NCBI GenBank assembly: GCA_029101185.1
Contig: JAQXQN010000124.1
Location: 1-32,000, forward strand
Direction of reading: 5' to 3'
DNA: 32,000 nt
Source of the DNA: Eggerthellales bacterium
GTDB lineage: Bacteria; Actinomycetota; Coriobacteriia; Coriobacteriales; Eggerthellaceae
This document shows positions 17,549-26,585 of the stretch, in pieces (positions within the stretch are counted from its first letter, which is position 1; each line of letters starts with the position of its first letter). The position numbers and the translations under genes are program-made. The notes below the pieces were generated by a model. That model saw only the letters and a list, made by a program, of their open reading frames with translations. It was not told the DNA's origin and ran no database searches.

Positions 17549-17580
17549 TGGCGAAGCGTGCAGGGCGGTACGCTTCGCCA
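17549..17580. repeat. inverted pair of the dispersed motif
   Basis: TGGCGAAGCGT gcagggcggt ACGCTTCGCCA: perfect 11-bp inverted repeat in the rpsI-ychF intergenic region. Confidence 0.9.
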
Positions 17581-17683
17581 GGTTGGATATAATGACCCAC
17601 CGACGCACCAGGCAGCCTCGGCTGTCATCCGATACCACCTCGGGGTCTTGCGGCCCCGTCATCAAGTGACCCAAGGAGAATCC

Positions 17684-18754
17684 ATGGCTCTTTCCATCGG
17701 CATCGTGGGACTTCCCAATGTGGGAAAGTCCTCTCTGTTTACGGCGTTGACCAAGAAGACGGGATTTGCCGCCAATTACCCCTTTGCCACCATCGAGCCC
17801 AACGTGGGGCAGATCCCCGTGCCTGATGAGCGCCTTGAGGCTCTGGCCAAGATTGACAACCCGGCAAAGATCGTGCCTGCCACCGTGGAGTTTGTGGATA
17901 TCGCCGGCCTGGTGGCGGGCGCAAGCCAGGGTGAGGGCCTGGGCAACAAGTTCCTGGCCAACATCCGCGAGACCGACGCCATCTGCGAGGTTGTGCGGTT
18001 CTTCTCCGACCCCAACGTGGAGCACGTGTCCCATAAGGTGGACCCGCTTTCGGACGTGGACACCATCAAGATGGAGCTGATTCTCTCCGATATGGCAACC
18101 ATCGAGAAAGCCCTGCCCAGGCTGGAGAAGGAGGCCAAGCGGGATAAGGAGAACGTGCTCAAGTTCGAGACCGCCAAGAAGGTCTACGCTGGCCTTGAGC
18201 AGGAGAAGCGTGCCCTGCAGCTTGACCTGACCCCAGAAGAAAAACTGGCCATTCGGGAGCTGTGCCTGCTGACCATGAAGCCCATGCTCTATATCGCCAA
18301 CGTGGATGAGGACCAGCTCACCGCCGAGCTGCCTGAGATTGACGGCCAGCAACCTGTGCCCATCAGCGCCAAGATTGAGGCTGATCTGGCCGAACTTGAT
18401 CCGGAAGAAGCCGCCATGTTCATGGAGGAGCTTGGCATCCAGGAAGGCGGCCTGGCACGGTTGATCCGCGCGGCTTATACGCTGCTGGGGCTGCAAAGCT
18501 ACTTCACCTCCGGACCTACGGAGACCAAGGCCTGGACTATCCCCGTGGGATGCAAGGCGCCCCAGGCTGCCGGCGTGATTCACTCCGATTTTGAGAAGGG
18601 CTTCATCAAGGCTGAGACCGCCAGCTTTGAGGACTACGTTGCCCTCGGGGGAGAGAAGGGTTGCCGGGATGCGGGCCGTCTTCGCCAGGAGGGCAAGGAC
18701 TACGTGGTCCAGGACGGCGACATCATGCACTTCAAGTTTAACGTCAGTAAATAG
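17684..18754 (+). CDS. ychF: redox-regulated ATPase/GTP-binding protein YchF
   Basis: MALSIGIVGLPNVGKSSLFTALTKKTGFAANYPFATIEPNVGQIPVPDERLEALAKI...FVDIAGLVAGASQGEGLGNKFLANIRETDAI...GVIHSDFEKGFIKAE. Confidence 0.96.
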   Translation: MALSIGIVGLPNVGKSSLFTALTKKTGFAANYPFATIEPNVGQIPVPDERLEALAKIDNPAKIVPATVEFVDIAGLVAGASQGEGLGNKFLANIRETDAICEVVRFFSDPNVEHVSHKVDPLSDVDTIKMELILSDMATIEKALPRLEKEAKRDKENVLKFETAKKVYAGLEQEKRALQLDLTPEEKLAIRELCLLTMKPMLYIANVDEDQLTAELPEIDGQQPVPISAKIEADLAELDPEEAAMFMEELGIQEGGLARLIRAAYTLLGLQSYFTSGPTETKAWTIPVGCKAPQAAGVIHSDFEKGFIKAETASFEDYVALGGEKGCRDAGRLRQEGKDYVVQDGDIMHFKFNVSK

Positions 18755-18774
18755 ACGCGCATAGGCGGGCTGGC

Positions 18775-19629
18775 ATGATCGGAACCATCGTCAATGCGGG
18801 ATGCATCCTTGCGGGAAGCTTGGCCGGAGGCTGCCTGAAAAAGGTCATGAGCCCCCGGGTCAGCGACGCGCTGTTTTGCGCCATGGGCATGGCTGCTACC
18901 GTCCTTGGCATTAACGCCGTGGTCCAGAACATGCCCAACAGCCACTACCCGGTGCTGTTCATCGTGAGCCTGGCCATTGGAGCCGCTATTGGTACCGCCT
19001 TGCGGATCAGCGATCGCATGGATGCCCTGACCTCGGGGGATGCCACTGGTTCAAAGAATTCTGATATCGAAACGCCCTCTGTCGAAGCATCCTGCGCTTC
19101 GGAGGCCGCCGCGCCTGCCGCGCCCGCAACGGAGGCCGCCGCGCCTGCCGCCGCCCCCACGGCTCCTGCGTCCGCCAATGCCGCCGTCCCTGCGCCCGCA
19201 CCGGGCGCGCCGTCCAAGTCCCGGCTAGGTGAGGGCCTAGTCACCGGATGCCTGCTGTTTTGTATTGGCACCCTCTCCATCCTTGGCCCGGTGCAAAGCG
19301 CCCTGTATGCAGACCACACCTTCCTGTTCACCAACGCCATGCTTGACCTGGTTACCAGCGCCGTGCTTGCAAGCACCTATGGCGTGGGGATGTGCCTGGC
19401 GGCAGGTGTGCTGTTTGCCTGGCAGGGGTCCATCTACGGGCTGACCCTGTTGCTGGGGGACTTCATCTCCGCAACCATGATGACCGAGCTATCCATTGTG
19501 GGAGGCTGCTTGATTCTCATGTCTGGCCTGAGCATCCTGCAGATCAAGTCCTTTAAGACTCTGGATTTTCTTCCCGCCCTGATTGTTCCTGTGGCCTGGT
19601 GCCTAATAGCTCCTCTTCTGGGGATATAA
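18775..19629 (+). CDS. DUF554 family membrane protein with Ala/Pro-rich linker insertion
   Basis: MIGTIVNAGCILAGSLAGGCLKKVM...VTGCLLFCIGTLSILGPVQSAL...; internal EAAAPAAPATEAAAPAAAPTAPA. Confidence 0.82.
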   Translation: MIGTIVNAGCILAGSLAGGCLKKVMSPRVSDALFCAMGMAATVLGINAVVQNMPNSHYPVLFIVSLAIGAAIGTALRISDRMDALTSGDATGSKNSDIETPSVEASCASEAAAPAAPATEAAAPAAAPTAPASANAAVPAPAPGAPSKSRLGEGLVTGCLLFCIGTLSILGPVQSALYADHTFLFTNAMLDLVTSAVLASTYGVGMCLAAGVLFAWQGSIYGLTLLLGDFISATMMTELSIVGGCLILMSGLSILQIKSFKTLDFLPALIVPVAWCLIAPLLGI

Positions 19630-20074
19630 CGGCTTCGCAATCAATATCCCTGCGCTGCGCCTGGATGGCTTCGTATGCCAATGCGATGGTCTGGGCAATT
19701 TTGTCGTTGTCCCGCGCACGCTTCGCCATGGCCATCGCGATGTCAATAAGCATCACGTCGGGAGCATCGTCGAGGGTGGTTGCGTGCAGGTTTTGCGGAT
19801 CAAGGGAGACTATCGCGTAGTGGGCTGAGGTGGGCGCGGTGTCAAAAGGCGCCACGTTTGGCAGGAACAGCATCATGAAGTCCACGTCAAGGGCGTGTGC
19901 GATGCGCTTGAGGGCACCGATGGAGACGTTTTGGGTCTCTTGCTCGATTCTGCCGATGGTGGCGCGGGAGAGGCCGGTGACTTCCGCAAGCTTCTCTTGA
20001 GACATGTCGCGGCATTGGCGTAGCCTGCGGACATTTGAGGCAATCAGTGCATCGATGTTGGAGATCTGGCTCAA
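19553..20074 (-). CDS. XRE family helix-turn-helix regulator
   Basis: ASNVRRLRQCRDMSQEKLAEVTGLSRATIGRIEQETQNVSIGALKRIAHALDVDFMMLF; 3' end overlaps DUF554 gene on the opposite strand. Confidence 0.82.
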   Translation of the reverse strand: MSQISNIDALIASNVRRLRQCRDMSQEKLAEVTGLSRATIGRIEQETQNVSIGALKRIAHALDVDFMMLFLPNVAPFDTAPTSAHYAIVSLDPQNLHATTLDDAPDVMLIDIAMAMAKRARDNDKIAQTIALAYEAIQAQRRDIDCEAVISPEEELLGTRPQEQSGREENPES

Positions 20075-20164
20075 GAACGGTTCCTTGCGATTGGGGTTGA
20101 CTGCCTATCCAACTATTTCGCAAGGAGAAACTCCACGTCATATATGCGTCGTTTTGTGATGGTT

Positions 20165-20230
20165 GCGTGACCGATGCGCCAGAGATGCGTAACCAGCGTG
20201 CCAGATTCGCGTAACCAGCGTGCCAGATTT
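20165..20230. repeat. 22-bp tandem repeat upstream of the XRE gene (two near-identical copies plus one degenerate)
   Basis: GCGTGACCGATGCGCCAGAGAT | GCGTAACCAGCGTGCCAGATTC | GCGTAACCAGCGTGCCAGATTT. Confidence 0.88.
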
Positions 20231-20283
20231 GCGTGGGCGTGGTGGCCGTTGGGCCTGGTACGCATGAACGTGAGCACGCTCAG

Positions 20284-20319
20284 ATAAAAAAAGACCAGCA
20301 CGGGTAGTGTGCTGGTCTT
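20284..20319 (-). terminator. intrinsic terminator of the NifX-like gene (minus strand)
   Basis: AAGACCAGCAC gggtagt GTGCTGGTCTT with A-run on the + strand (T-run on the minus strand). Confidence 0.85.
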
Positions 20320-20395
20320 AGCAACCGTCCTTGGTGCGCTGATTATGGCTAGCTGGCCTAGGCGGCAGATCTCAGGGTACTGGTCCGGCAATACC

Positions 20396-20791
20396 TTAGT
20401 GGCAGCTGCCGTTGGGGCCGTGCTGGTGGGTCTCCTCTGCGGCAAACAGCGGCAGCTCACCAGCGGCAGCCATGGCAACGGCCTGCACCGCAGAGGCGGT
20501 CTTGGTGTTGCGATACACCGTCAGCCCGGCAGCCTCCATGCCCCGATACATGGGCATACCCATGTTGACGGCCACCACGGCCTGGACATTGTGCTCCTCA
20601 AACACGGACATGTTGTGCCCGTGTCCGCCGTTAGGCGAAGGCGCATGGATGGTGTTCGGCACCGGCGTGAGGGTCTGGGGCACGCCGGCATCGTCGGTCT
20701 CGATGATGGCGAACCAGTCACAGCCGCCAAAATGGCCGCAAATCTTGGGGTCGGGACCCGGCTCTCCTTGGCAAGGAACCAGATAAATCAT
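20396..20791 (-). CDS. NifX/NifB-type dinitrogenase iron-molybdenum cofactor biosynthesis family protein
   Basis: NMSVFEEHNVQAVVAVNMGMPMYRGMEAAGLTVYRNTKTASAVQAVAMAAAGEL is typical of the Nitro_FeMo-Co fold; His-rich tail ETHQHGPNGSCH. Confidence 0.75.
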   Translation of the reverse strand: MIYLVPCQGEPGPDPKICGHFGGCDWFAIIETDDAGVPQTLTPVPNTIHAPSPNGGHGHNMSVFEEHNVQAVVAVNMGMPMYRGMEAAGLTVYRNTKTASAVQAVAMAAAGELPLFAAEETHQHGPNGSCH

Positions 20792-21017
20792 GGTGACTCT
20801 CCTTCTTCTGGTAGTGATTTGGTCGCAATTGAGGGTACCTCTGTGGCATGCGCAACTCAACCCAGCATTTCACTAGGGTTTTCCTGCCGCGTTCCGGCCT
20901 GCCGCTCACGCAAAACCTGTGTGAACAGAGGCTGGGCTTTGGGGCGGCACGCTTCGCCTTTGCTATGATGGGCGAATGCTTTTGTGGTCACGCGCCAGAC
21001 ACCATTGGAGGCCCATC

Positions 21018-21326
21018 ATGAAGAAACTCACCCAGCAAGACGTGCGGGGGCTGGCGTCCTACGCTCGCATCGGCCTGTCAGATGAGGAGCTGCCTCAGAT
21101 GACCGAGGACCTGAATAATATCATCGCCACCCTTGAGCCCATTCTGGAGTACAACCTTGAGGGGGTAGAGCCCACCTTCCATCCCATCGGAAGTCTGTCC
21201 AATGTGATGCGAGAGGACGTGGAGGTGCCCGGGCTCACCCAGGAGCAGGCCCTTTCCAACGCGCCGGCGGCCCAGGACGGTTCGTTCTTGATCCCTTCCA
21301 TTCTGGGTGAAGGGGGAGATCGCTAA
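21018..21326 (+). CDS. gatC: Asp-tRNA(Asn)/Glu-tRNA(Gln) amidotransferase subunit C
   Basis: MKKLTQQDVRGLASYARIGLSDEELPQMTEDLNNIIATLEPI...FLIPSILGEGGDR; directly upstream of gatA. Confidence 0.93.
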   Translation: MKKLTQQDVRGLASYARIGLSDEELPQMTEDLNNIIATLEPILEYNLEGVEPTFHPIGSLSNVMREDVEVPGLTQEQALSNAPAAQDGSFLIPSILGEGGDR

Positions 21327-22822
21327 TGCCTGATATGAGCCGCTACTATGACCTGTCCGTTTCCCAGATTCGGGAGGGTTTGGCCTCGGGACAGTTCAGC
21401 GCCTGCGAACTGACCGCTGCCGCCCTTGAGCGCGTCGATGCCGAGGACCAGAAGATTCACGCATTCCTGCAGGTCACCCCTGATCTGGCCATGGACGCCG
21501 CCCGTGAGGTGGATCAGCGTATTGCCCAGGGCGCCTTTGACGCCATGGGGCCTTTGGCTGGCGTGCCGGTGGCCTTTAAGGACAATATGAACCTGACCGG
21601 TACCCGCACCACCTGCGCGAGCCGTATGCTGGAGACCTACGTGTCGCCCTACACCGCCACTTGCGTGGACAAGGTGCTGCAGGCAGGCGGCATCCCCCTG
21701 GGCAAGTTGAATATGGACGAGTTTGCCTTTGGCTCTACCACTGAGTCCTCCGCCTTTGGTCCCACCTGCAACCCGTGGGATCTGACCCGGGTGCCCGGCG
21801 GATCTTCGGGCGGAAGCGCCGCTGCGGTTGCGGCGGGTCTTGCCACCGTCACTTTGGGCTCGGATACCGGCGGATCCATCCGCCAGCCTGCCAACTTCTG
21901 CGGCGTGGTGGGGGTGAAGCCCACCTACGGCACCGTGTCCCGCTACGGGGTGGTGGCCTTTGGCAGTTCCCTTGACCAGGTGGGCCCCTTTGCCCGCAGC
22001 GTCAAGGATGCGGCCCTGGCCATGAACGCCCTGATTGGTCGGGACCCCAAGGACTGCACCTCCCAGGACATCGCCACGGATTTCGTGGCAGCGGCACAGC
22101 AGGACGTGGCCGGCATGCGCATTGGCCTAGTCCCCGAGTTCATGAACGCCCCGGGTCTGTCATCCCAGGTCAAAGACAGGATTCTTGAGGCTGCGGCCAA
22201 GCTTGAGGCCATGGGCGCCCAGATTGTGGAAGTGACCCTGCCCAACGCCGCCGCCTCCATCAGCTCCTATTACGTGCTTGGACCCTGCGAGGCATTCTCC
22301 AACTTGGCACGCTTCGACAGCGTCAGGTACGGCTACTGCGACCCGGGCCATCGGGACCTGCAGGGCCAGTACGACGCCTCCCGTGAGATTGGCTTTGGCA
22401 AGGAGGCCCGCCGCCGCATGCTGCTGGGCTCCTATTTGCTGGCCAGCGGCGTGTACGACAAGTATTACTATCCCGCCCAGAAGGTGCGTACCCTGATCAC
22501 CCAGGACTACGCTCGGGCCTATGAGAGCTGCGATGTGATCCTGATGCCGGCCTCGCCCCGGCCCGCCTTCAAGTTCGGGGAGATTGCGGATCCTGCCGAA
22601 ATGTACCTCTCCGACGTGTTTACCGTGTCCATCAACATCGCCGGCAACGGCGGCATGAGCGTGCCGGTAGGCCTGTGCCCCCAAACCGGCATGCCCATCG
22701 GGGCCCAGCTGGTATGCCCCCAGTTCAAAGACGAGAACATGTTCAGGGCCGCCGCCGCCCTTGAGCGGGCCTTCGGTCCTGCGGGCGTGGCCCCCGATTT
22801 CGCCGGAAGGGCGGGTGAGTAG
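21326..22822 (+). CDS. gatA: Asp/Glu-tRNA amidotransferase subunit A
   Basis: Amidase signature: GVPVAFKDNMNLTGTRTTCASRMLETYVSPYTATCVDKVLQAGGIPLGKLNMDEFAFGS...RVPGGSSGGSAAAVAAGLATVTLGSDTGGSIRQPANFCGVVGVKPTYG. Confidence 0.97.
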   Translation: MPDMSRYYDLSVSQIREGLASGQFSACELTAAALERVDAEDQKIHAFLQVTPDLAMDAAREVDQRIAQGAFDAMGPLAGVPVAFKDNMNLTGTRTTCASRMLETYVSPYTATCVDKVLQAGGIPLGKLNMDEFAFGSTTESSAFGPTCNPWDLTRVPGGSSGGSAAAVAAGLATVTLGSDTGGSIRQPANFCGVVGVKPTYGTVSRYGVVAFGSSLDQVGPFARSVKDAALAMNALIGRDPKDCTSQDIATDFVAAAQQDVAGMRIGLVPEFMNAPGLSSQVKDRILEAAAKLEAMGAQIVEVTLPNAAASISSYYVLGPCEAFSNLARFDSVRYGYCDPGHRDLQGQYDASREIGFGKEARRRMLLGSYLLASGVYDKYYYPAQKVRTLITQDYARAYESCDVILMPASPRPAFKFGEIADPAEMYLSDVFTVSINIAGNGGMSVPVGLCPQTGMPIGAQLVCPQFKDENMFRAAAALERAFGPAGVAPDFAGRAGE

Positions 22823-22823
22823 C

Positions 22824-24425
22824 GTGAAGAAGCTTGAAGAGGTCCTCAAGGATTGGGAGGCCGTCATTGGCCTGGAGATCCACACGGAGCTGACCACCCT
22901 TAACACCAAGATGTTCTGCGGCTGCAAGCTGGAGTTTGGCGCACAGCCTAACACCCACGTGTGCCCGGTGTGCCTGGGCCTGCCCGGTGCGCTGCCCGTG
23001 CCCAACAAGGCCGCCATCGAGAGCATTGTCCTTGCAGGTCTTGCCACCAACTGCGACATAGAGAAGCACTCCATGTTCTACCGGAAGAACTACATGTATC
23101 CGGACATGGCCAAGAACTTCCAGACCACCCAGGGCCCGGTGGCCTTCTGCATGCGGGGGTATCTGGACCTGGACGTGGACGGCGCCGGGGCAAAGGAGCG
23201 CTATGGCCTGGAGGATCTGGCGGAGGGCCAGACCCAGGACAACATCACCCGCACCAAGGACGGCTACGTTGCCCATGTGGGCATCACCCGCATCCATATG
23301 GAGGAGGACGCCGGCAAGATGATCCACGTGGGCGGTGGCGAAGGGCGCATTGCCGGAGCCACCCACTCTCTGGTGGACTACAATCGGGCCGGCACGCCTC
23401 TGATAGAGCTGGTCACCGAGCCTGACCTGCGCACTCCTGAAGAGGCCCGTCTGTTCATGCAGAAGCTGCGCCAGATTTTCCTGGCCCTGGGCATCTCCGA
23501 CTGCAGCATGGAGGAGGGCTCCATGCGCTGCGACGGCAACGTGTCCCTGCGCCGTCGGGGTACCACCCAGTTTGGCACCAAGACCGAGCTGAAGAACATG
23601 AACTCTTTCAAGAACCTTCACGACGGTCTGCTCTATGAGATCTGCCGCCAGGCGGAGGTGCTTGAGGAGGGCGGCATCATCTACCAGGAGACCCGCCACT
23701 GGGATCCCTCCGCCAAGCGCACCATTGTCATGCGGGTCAAGGAGACCGCCGACGACTACCGCCTCTTCCCCGAGCCTGACCTGGCCCCCTATGATCTCAC
23801 CGACGAGTGGATTGATTCCGTTAGGGCCAAACTGCCCGAGCTGCCCGACCAGAAGGCCGCTCGATTCCAGCGGGACTTCGGCCTGTCCGCCTACGATGCC
23901 CGACACCTGGTGGCCGAGCCCGCTGTGGCTGCCTTCTTCCAGGAGTGCATGGACGTGTCGAAGGGCCCTGATGCCCAGGACGATTCGACGCGAAAGCTTG
24001 CTAAGGCCCTGGCCAACCTGTGCATCAACGACATCACCGCCCGGGCAAACGCCGATGCTGCCTTTGACCTGGCCAGTCCCGAGTGTCCCCTGACTCCTGC
24101 CCGGGCCGTGGAGCTGGTGGGGCTTATTTCCTCGGACGCTATTTCCTCCAAGCAGGGTAAGGAGGTCTTTGCCGCCGTCATTGAGCTGGATAGGGACCCG
24201 GGTACCATCGTGGAGGAACGGGGGATGAAGCAGGTGTCCGACACCGGCGCTATCGAGGCCGTGGTAGATCAGGTCATCGCGGAGAATCAAGATGCGGTGG
24301 CCCGTTACAAGGACGGCAACGTGAAACTGATCGGGTTCTTTGTGGGCAACTGCATGAAGGCCCTCAAGGGACAGGGCAATCCTAAGCTGATCAACCAGAT
24401 TGTGGCGGAAAAGCTTAACCAGTAG
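22824..24425 (+). CDS. gatB: Asp/Glu-tRNA amidotransferase subunit B
   Basis: WEAVIGLEIHTELTTLNTKMFCGC...NTHVCPVCLGLPGALPVPNKAAIE...YPDMAKNFQTTQ...SLVDYNRAGTPLIELVTEPDLRTPEEA; GTG start at 22824. Confidence 0.97.
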   Translation: MKKLEEVLKDWEAVIGLEIHTELTTLNTKMFCGCKLEFGAQPNTHVCPVCLGLPGALPVPNKAAIESIVLAGLATNCDIEKHSMFYRKNYMYPDMAKNFQTTQGPVAFCMRGYLDLDVDGAGAKERYGLEDLAEGQTQDNITRTKDGYVAHVGITRIHMEEDAGKMIHVGGGEGRIAGATHSLVDYNRAGTPLIELVTEPDLRTPEEARLFMQKLRQIFLALGISDCSMEEGSMRCDGNVSLRRRGTTQFGTKTELKNMNSFKNLHDGLLYEICRQAEVLEEGGIIYQETRHWDPSAKRTIVMRVKETADDYRLFPEPDLAPYDLTDEWIDSVRAKLPELPDQKAARFQRDFGLSAYDARHLVAEPAVAAFFQECMDVSKGPDAQDDSTRKLAKALANLCINDITARANADAAFDLASPECPLTPARAVELVGLISSDAISSKQGKEVFAAVIELDRDPGTIVEERGMKQVSDTGAIEAVVDQVIAENQDAVARYKDGNVKLIGFFVGNCMKALKGQGNPKLINQIVAEKLNQ

Positions 24426-24437
24426 GCGGAGGCTCTC

Positions 24438-25061
24438 ATGGCACCAAACAGCGTGGTCTATCGCGTGGGCGATGGGCTCTACATTAATCTGACCAACCGG
24501 TGCTCATGCGCCTGCGTCTTTTGCCTGCGGCACAACGGCCCGAGCATGGGAAACGCCCAGAGCCTGTGGCTCGAGGAGGAGCCGGACTTCTCCCAGGTCA
24601 TAGACCAGCTGCAGGCGGAATACGACGCTATGGCGCCCCAGGTTCCCACCGAGGTGGTCTTTTGCGGTTACGGTGAGCCCACTGAGGCTTTTGACCTGCT
24701 TAAACAGGTGGCGGCCTATGTGCACGAGACCTGGGGGCTACCCGTGCGGATCAACACCAACGGCCAGGGCAGGCTGATTAACGGCAGGGATATTGTGCCG
24801 GAGTTTGCCGGGCTTATTGACCGGGTCTCCGTAAGCCTCAATGCCCCTACGGCCCCACGCTACCAGGAACTGTCCCAAAGCGAGTTTGGCCAGGAGGCCT
24901 TTGAGGAGGTCCTGGACTTTACCCGAGCGGTTGCCGGGGTGGTTGACGAAGTGACCATGACCACGGTGGGAACCCTTCTGACCGAAGAGGAGGAGCGGGC
25001 CTGCGATGAGATTTGTCGGGGCTTAGGTGTGAGGTACCGGATCAGGACGTATGAAGGTTAG
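24438..25061 (+). CDS. TatD-associated-type radical SAM protein
   Basis: CxxxCxxC motif in LTNRCSCACVFCLRHNGP, followed by VVFCGYGEPTEAFDLL and VRINTNGQGRLINGRDIVPEFAGLIDRVSVSLNAP. Confidence 0.78.
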   Translation: MAPNSVVYRVGDGLYINLTNRCSCACVFCLRHNGPSMGNAQSLWLEEEPDFSQVIDQLQAEYDAMAPQVPTEVVFCGYGEPTEAFDLLKQVAAYVHETWGLPVRINTNGQGRLINGRDIVPEFAGLIDRVSVSLNAPTAPRYQELSQSEFGQEAFEEVLDFTRAVAGVVDEVTMTTVGTLLTEEEERACDEICRGLGVRYRIRTYEG

Positions 25062-25073
25062 GCGGGGGTTGTA

Positions 25074-25913
25074 GTGGAAGAGAAGGACATTTCGGCAATG
25101 AGGCCTGACGCGTTGGCTCCGGCGGCCATTCAGGCTAAGGCGGAGGGCATCGGGGTGACCAAGGCGGCCATGCCTGCCCTGAACACCGTGGTGCTTGCGG
25201 TGCTTGCGGGCATGTTTATCGGTTGCGGGGCCATGCTCTTTACCCTGGTCCAGGGTGACGCGGAGCTGCCCTTTGCGGTAAAGCGCATCCTGGGGGGATT
25301 TTGCTTCTCCGTGGGCTTGATGCTGGTGGTGGTTTGCGGCGCGGAGCTGTTTACTGGCAACAACCTGATGGCCGGCGCCCTCCTGTCCAAGAAGATTACC
25401 TGGGGCGGCATGCTGCGCAACTGGGCGCTGGTGTGGCTGGGCAACTTTGCCGGGTCCTTGCTGATGGTGGCGCTGGTGTTCGGGTCCGCTATGGCTGCCA
25501 TGAACGGCGGCGGGGTGGGCGATGCCATGGTGAGCATTGCCGTGTCAAAGGTGACCCCGGATGGTCTGACTCTGTTTTGTAAGGCCATCCTGTGCAACTT
25601 CCTGGTGTGCCTGGCGGTGTGGATGACCTTTGCGGGGCGCACCGTGGCCGATAAGCTGCTGGCCTGCGTGATGCCCATCATCGCCTTTGTGGCCTGCGGC
25701 TTTGAGCACAGCGTGGCGAACATGTTTTTCATGTTCATGGGCCTGTGTGCAAAGGGTGTCGGGTTTGGCGGCGGCGTGGACGCTTCGGCGCTGGATCTGG
25801 CGGGCATCTTTGGCAACCTGGGCATCGTGACTCTGGGCAATATTGTGGGCGGGGCTGTTTTGGTTGCCCTGCTGTACTGGCTTGCCTACGGTCGCGTAAA
25901 GTCGGGAAAGTAA
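25074..25913 (+). CDS. formate/nitrite transporter (FNT/FocA-NirC) family protein
   Basis: LAVLAGMFIGCGAMLF...KRILGGFCFSVGLMLVVVCGAELFTGNNLM...WALVWLGNFAGSL...FCKAILCNFLVCLAVWM...GFEHSVANMFFM. GTG start. Confidence 0.92.
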   Translation: MEEKDISAMRPDALAPAAIQAKAEGIGVTKAAMPALNTVVLAVLAGMFIGCGAMLFTLVQGDAELPFAVKRILGGFCFSVGLMLVVVCGAELFTGNNLMAGALLSKKITWGGMLRNWALVWLGNFAGSLLMVALVFGSAMAAMNGGGVGDAMVSIAVSKVTPDGLTLFCKAILCNFLVCLAVWMTFAGRTVADKLLACVMPIIAFVACGFEHSVANMFFMFMGLCAKGVGFGGGVDASALDLAGIFGNLGIVTLGNIVGGAVLVALLYWLAYGRVKSGK

Positions 25914-26037
25914 GGAAGGCTTCACCGCCGCGTTCTGTATCGTGTTGGGTCGGAAACTCTGCCGCGCTCTGGGGCCGAGCCCTGCGGTTTTCGGGTATCA
26001 TGAATCAGTTTTTACAATCTGCTGAAAGGACAATTCC

Positions 26038-26451
26038 ATGAGCAATGCTGGCAAGAAGGTCAAGGCTCACTACCGGGGCACCCTTGACGACGGCACTCAG
26101 TTTGACAGCTCCTACGATCGGGGCACCCCCATCGAGTTCACCTGCATGGCTGGCCAGATGATCCCTGGTTTTGACGCCGCGGTGGAGGGCATGGCCCTTG
26201 GCGAGAAGAAGACCGTGCGCATCGAGCCCAAGGACGCCTACGGCGAGTACGACCCCAACCGGGTGCAGCGCATCCCCCGCTCCCAGTTCCCCAACGCCGA
26301 TCAGATGCCCCTTGGCGGCACCGTATACCTGTCCAATGGCTTCCAGCAGTTCCCCGCAAAGGTGGAGGAGACTGAGCTGGTGGTGGACATGAACCATGAG
26401 CTGGCCGGCAAGGCCCTTACCTTTGAGATCGAACTGGTGGAGATTGCCTAA
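26038..26451 (+). CDS. FKBP-type (SlyD-like) peptidyl-prolyl cis-trans isomerase
   Basis: KVKAHYRGTLDDGTQFDSSYDRGTPIEFTCMAGQMIPGFDAAVEGMALGEKKTVRIEPKDAYGEYDPNRVQ. Confidence 0.92.
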   Translation: MSNAGKKVKAHYRGTLDDGTQFDSSYDRGTPIEFTCMAGQMIPGFDAAVEGMALGEKKTVRIEPKDAYGEYDPNRVQRIPRSQFPNADQMPLGGTVYLSNGFQQFPAKVEETELVVDMNHELAGKALTFEIELVEIA

Positions 26452-26585
26452 CCAGACGGGCTGGACATTTCGTCAAAATGCCGAAAATGTGGGAGCGGAA
26501 GCCGACTCTGGCCCGCTCCTACGTGTATATACGGGCATACTGTGGGCCGATACGTACGCTGTTACCTATCCAGGAAGGAGCGAGC

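Noticed and set aside
19101-19152. Direct repeat GGAGGCCGCCGCGCCTGCCGC in the DUF554 linker
   Set aside because: Explained by the low-complexity EAAAPAA linker; no independent signal.
20947-20969. Dispersed motif acting as a promoter element (next to TGCTATGAT before gatC, and near TATAAT before ychF)
   Set aside because: Spacing to the -10-like sequences differs between the two loci (7 vs 10 bp) and most copies are inside genes, so a promoter role does not explain the motif.
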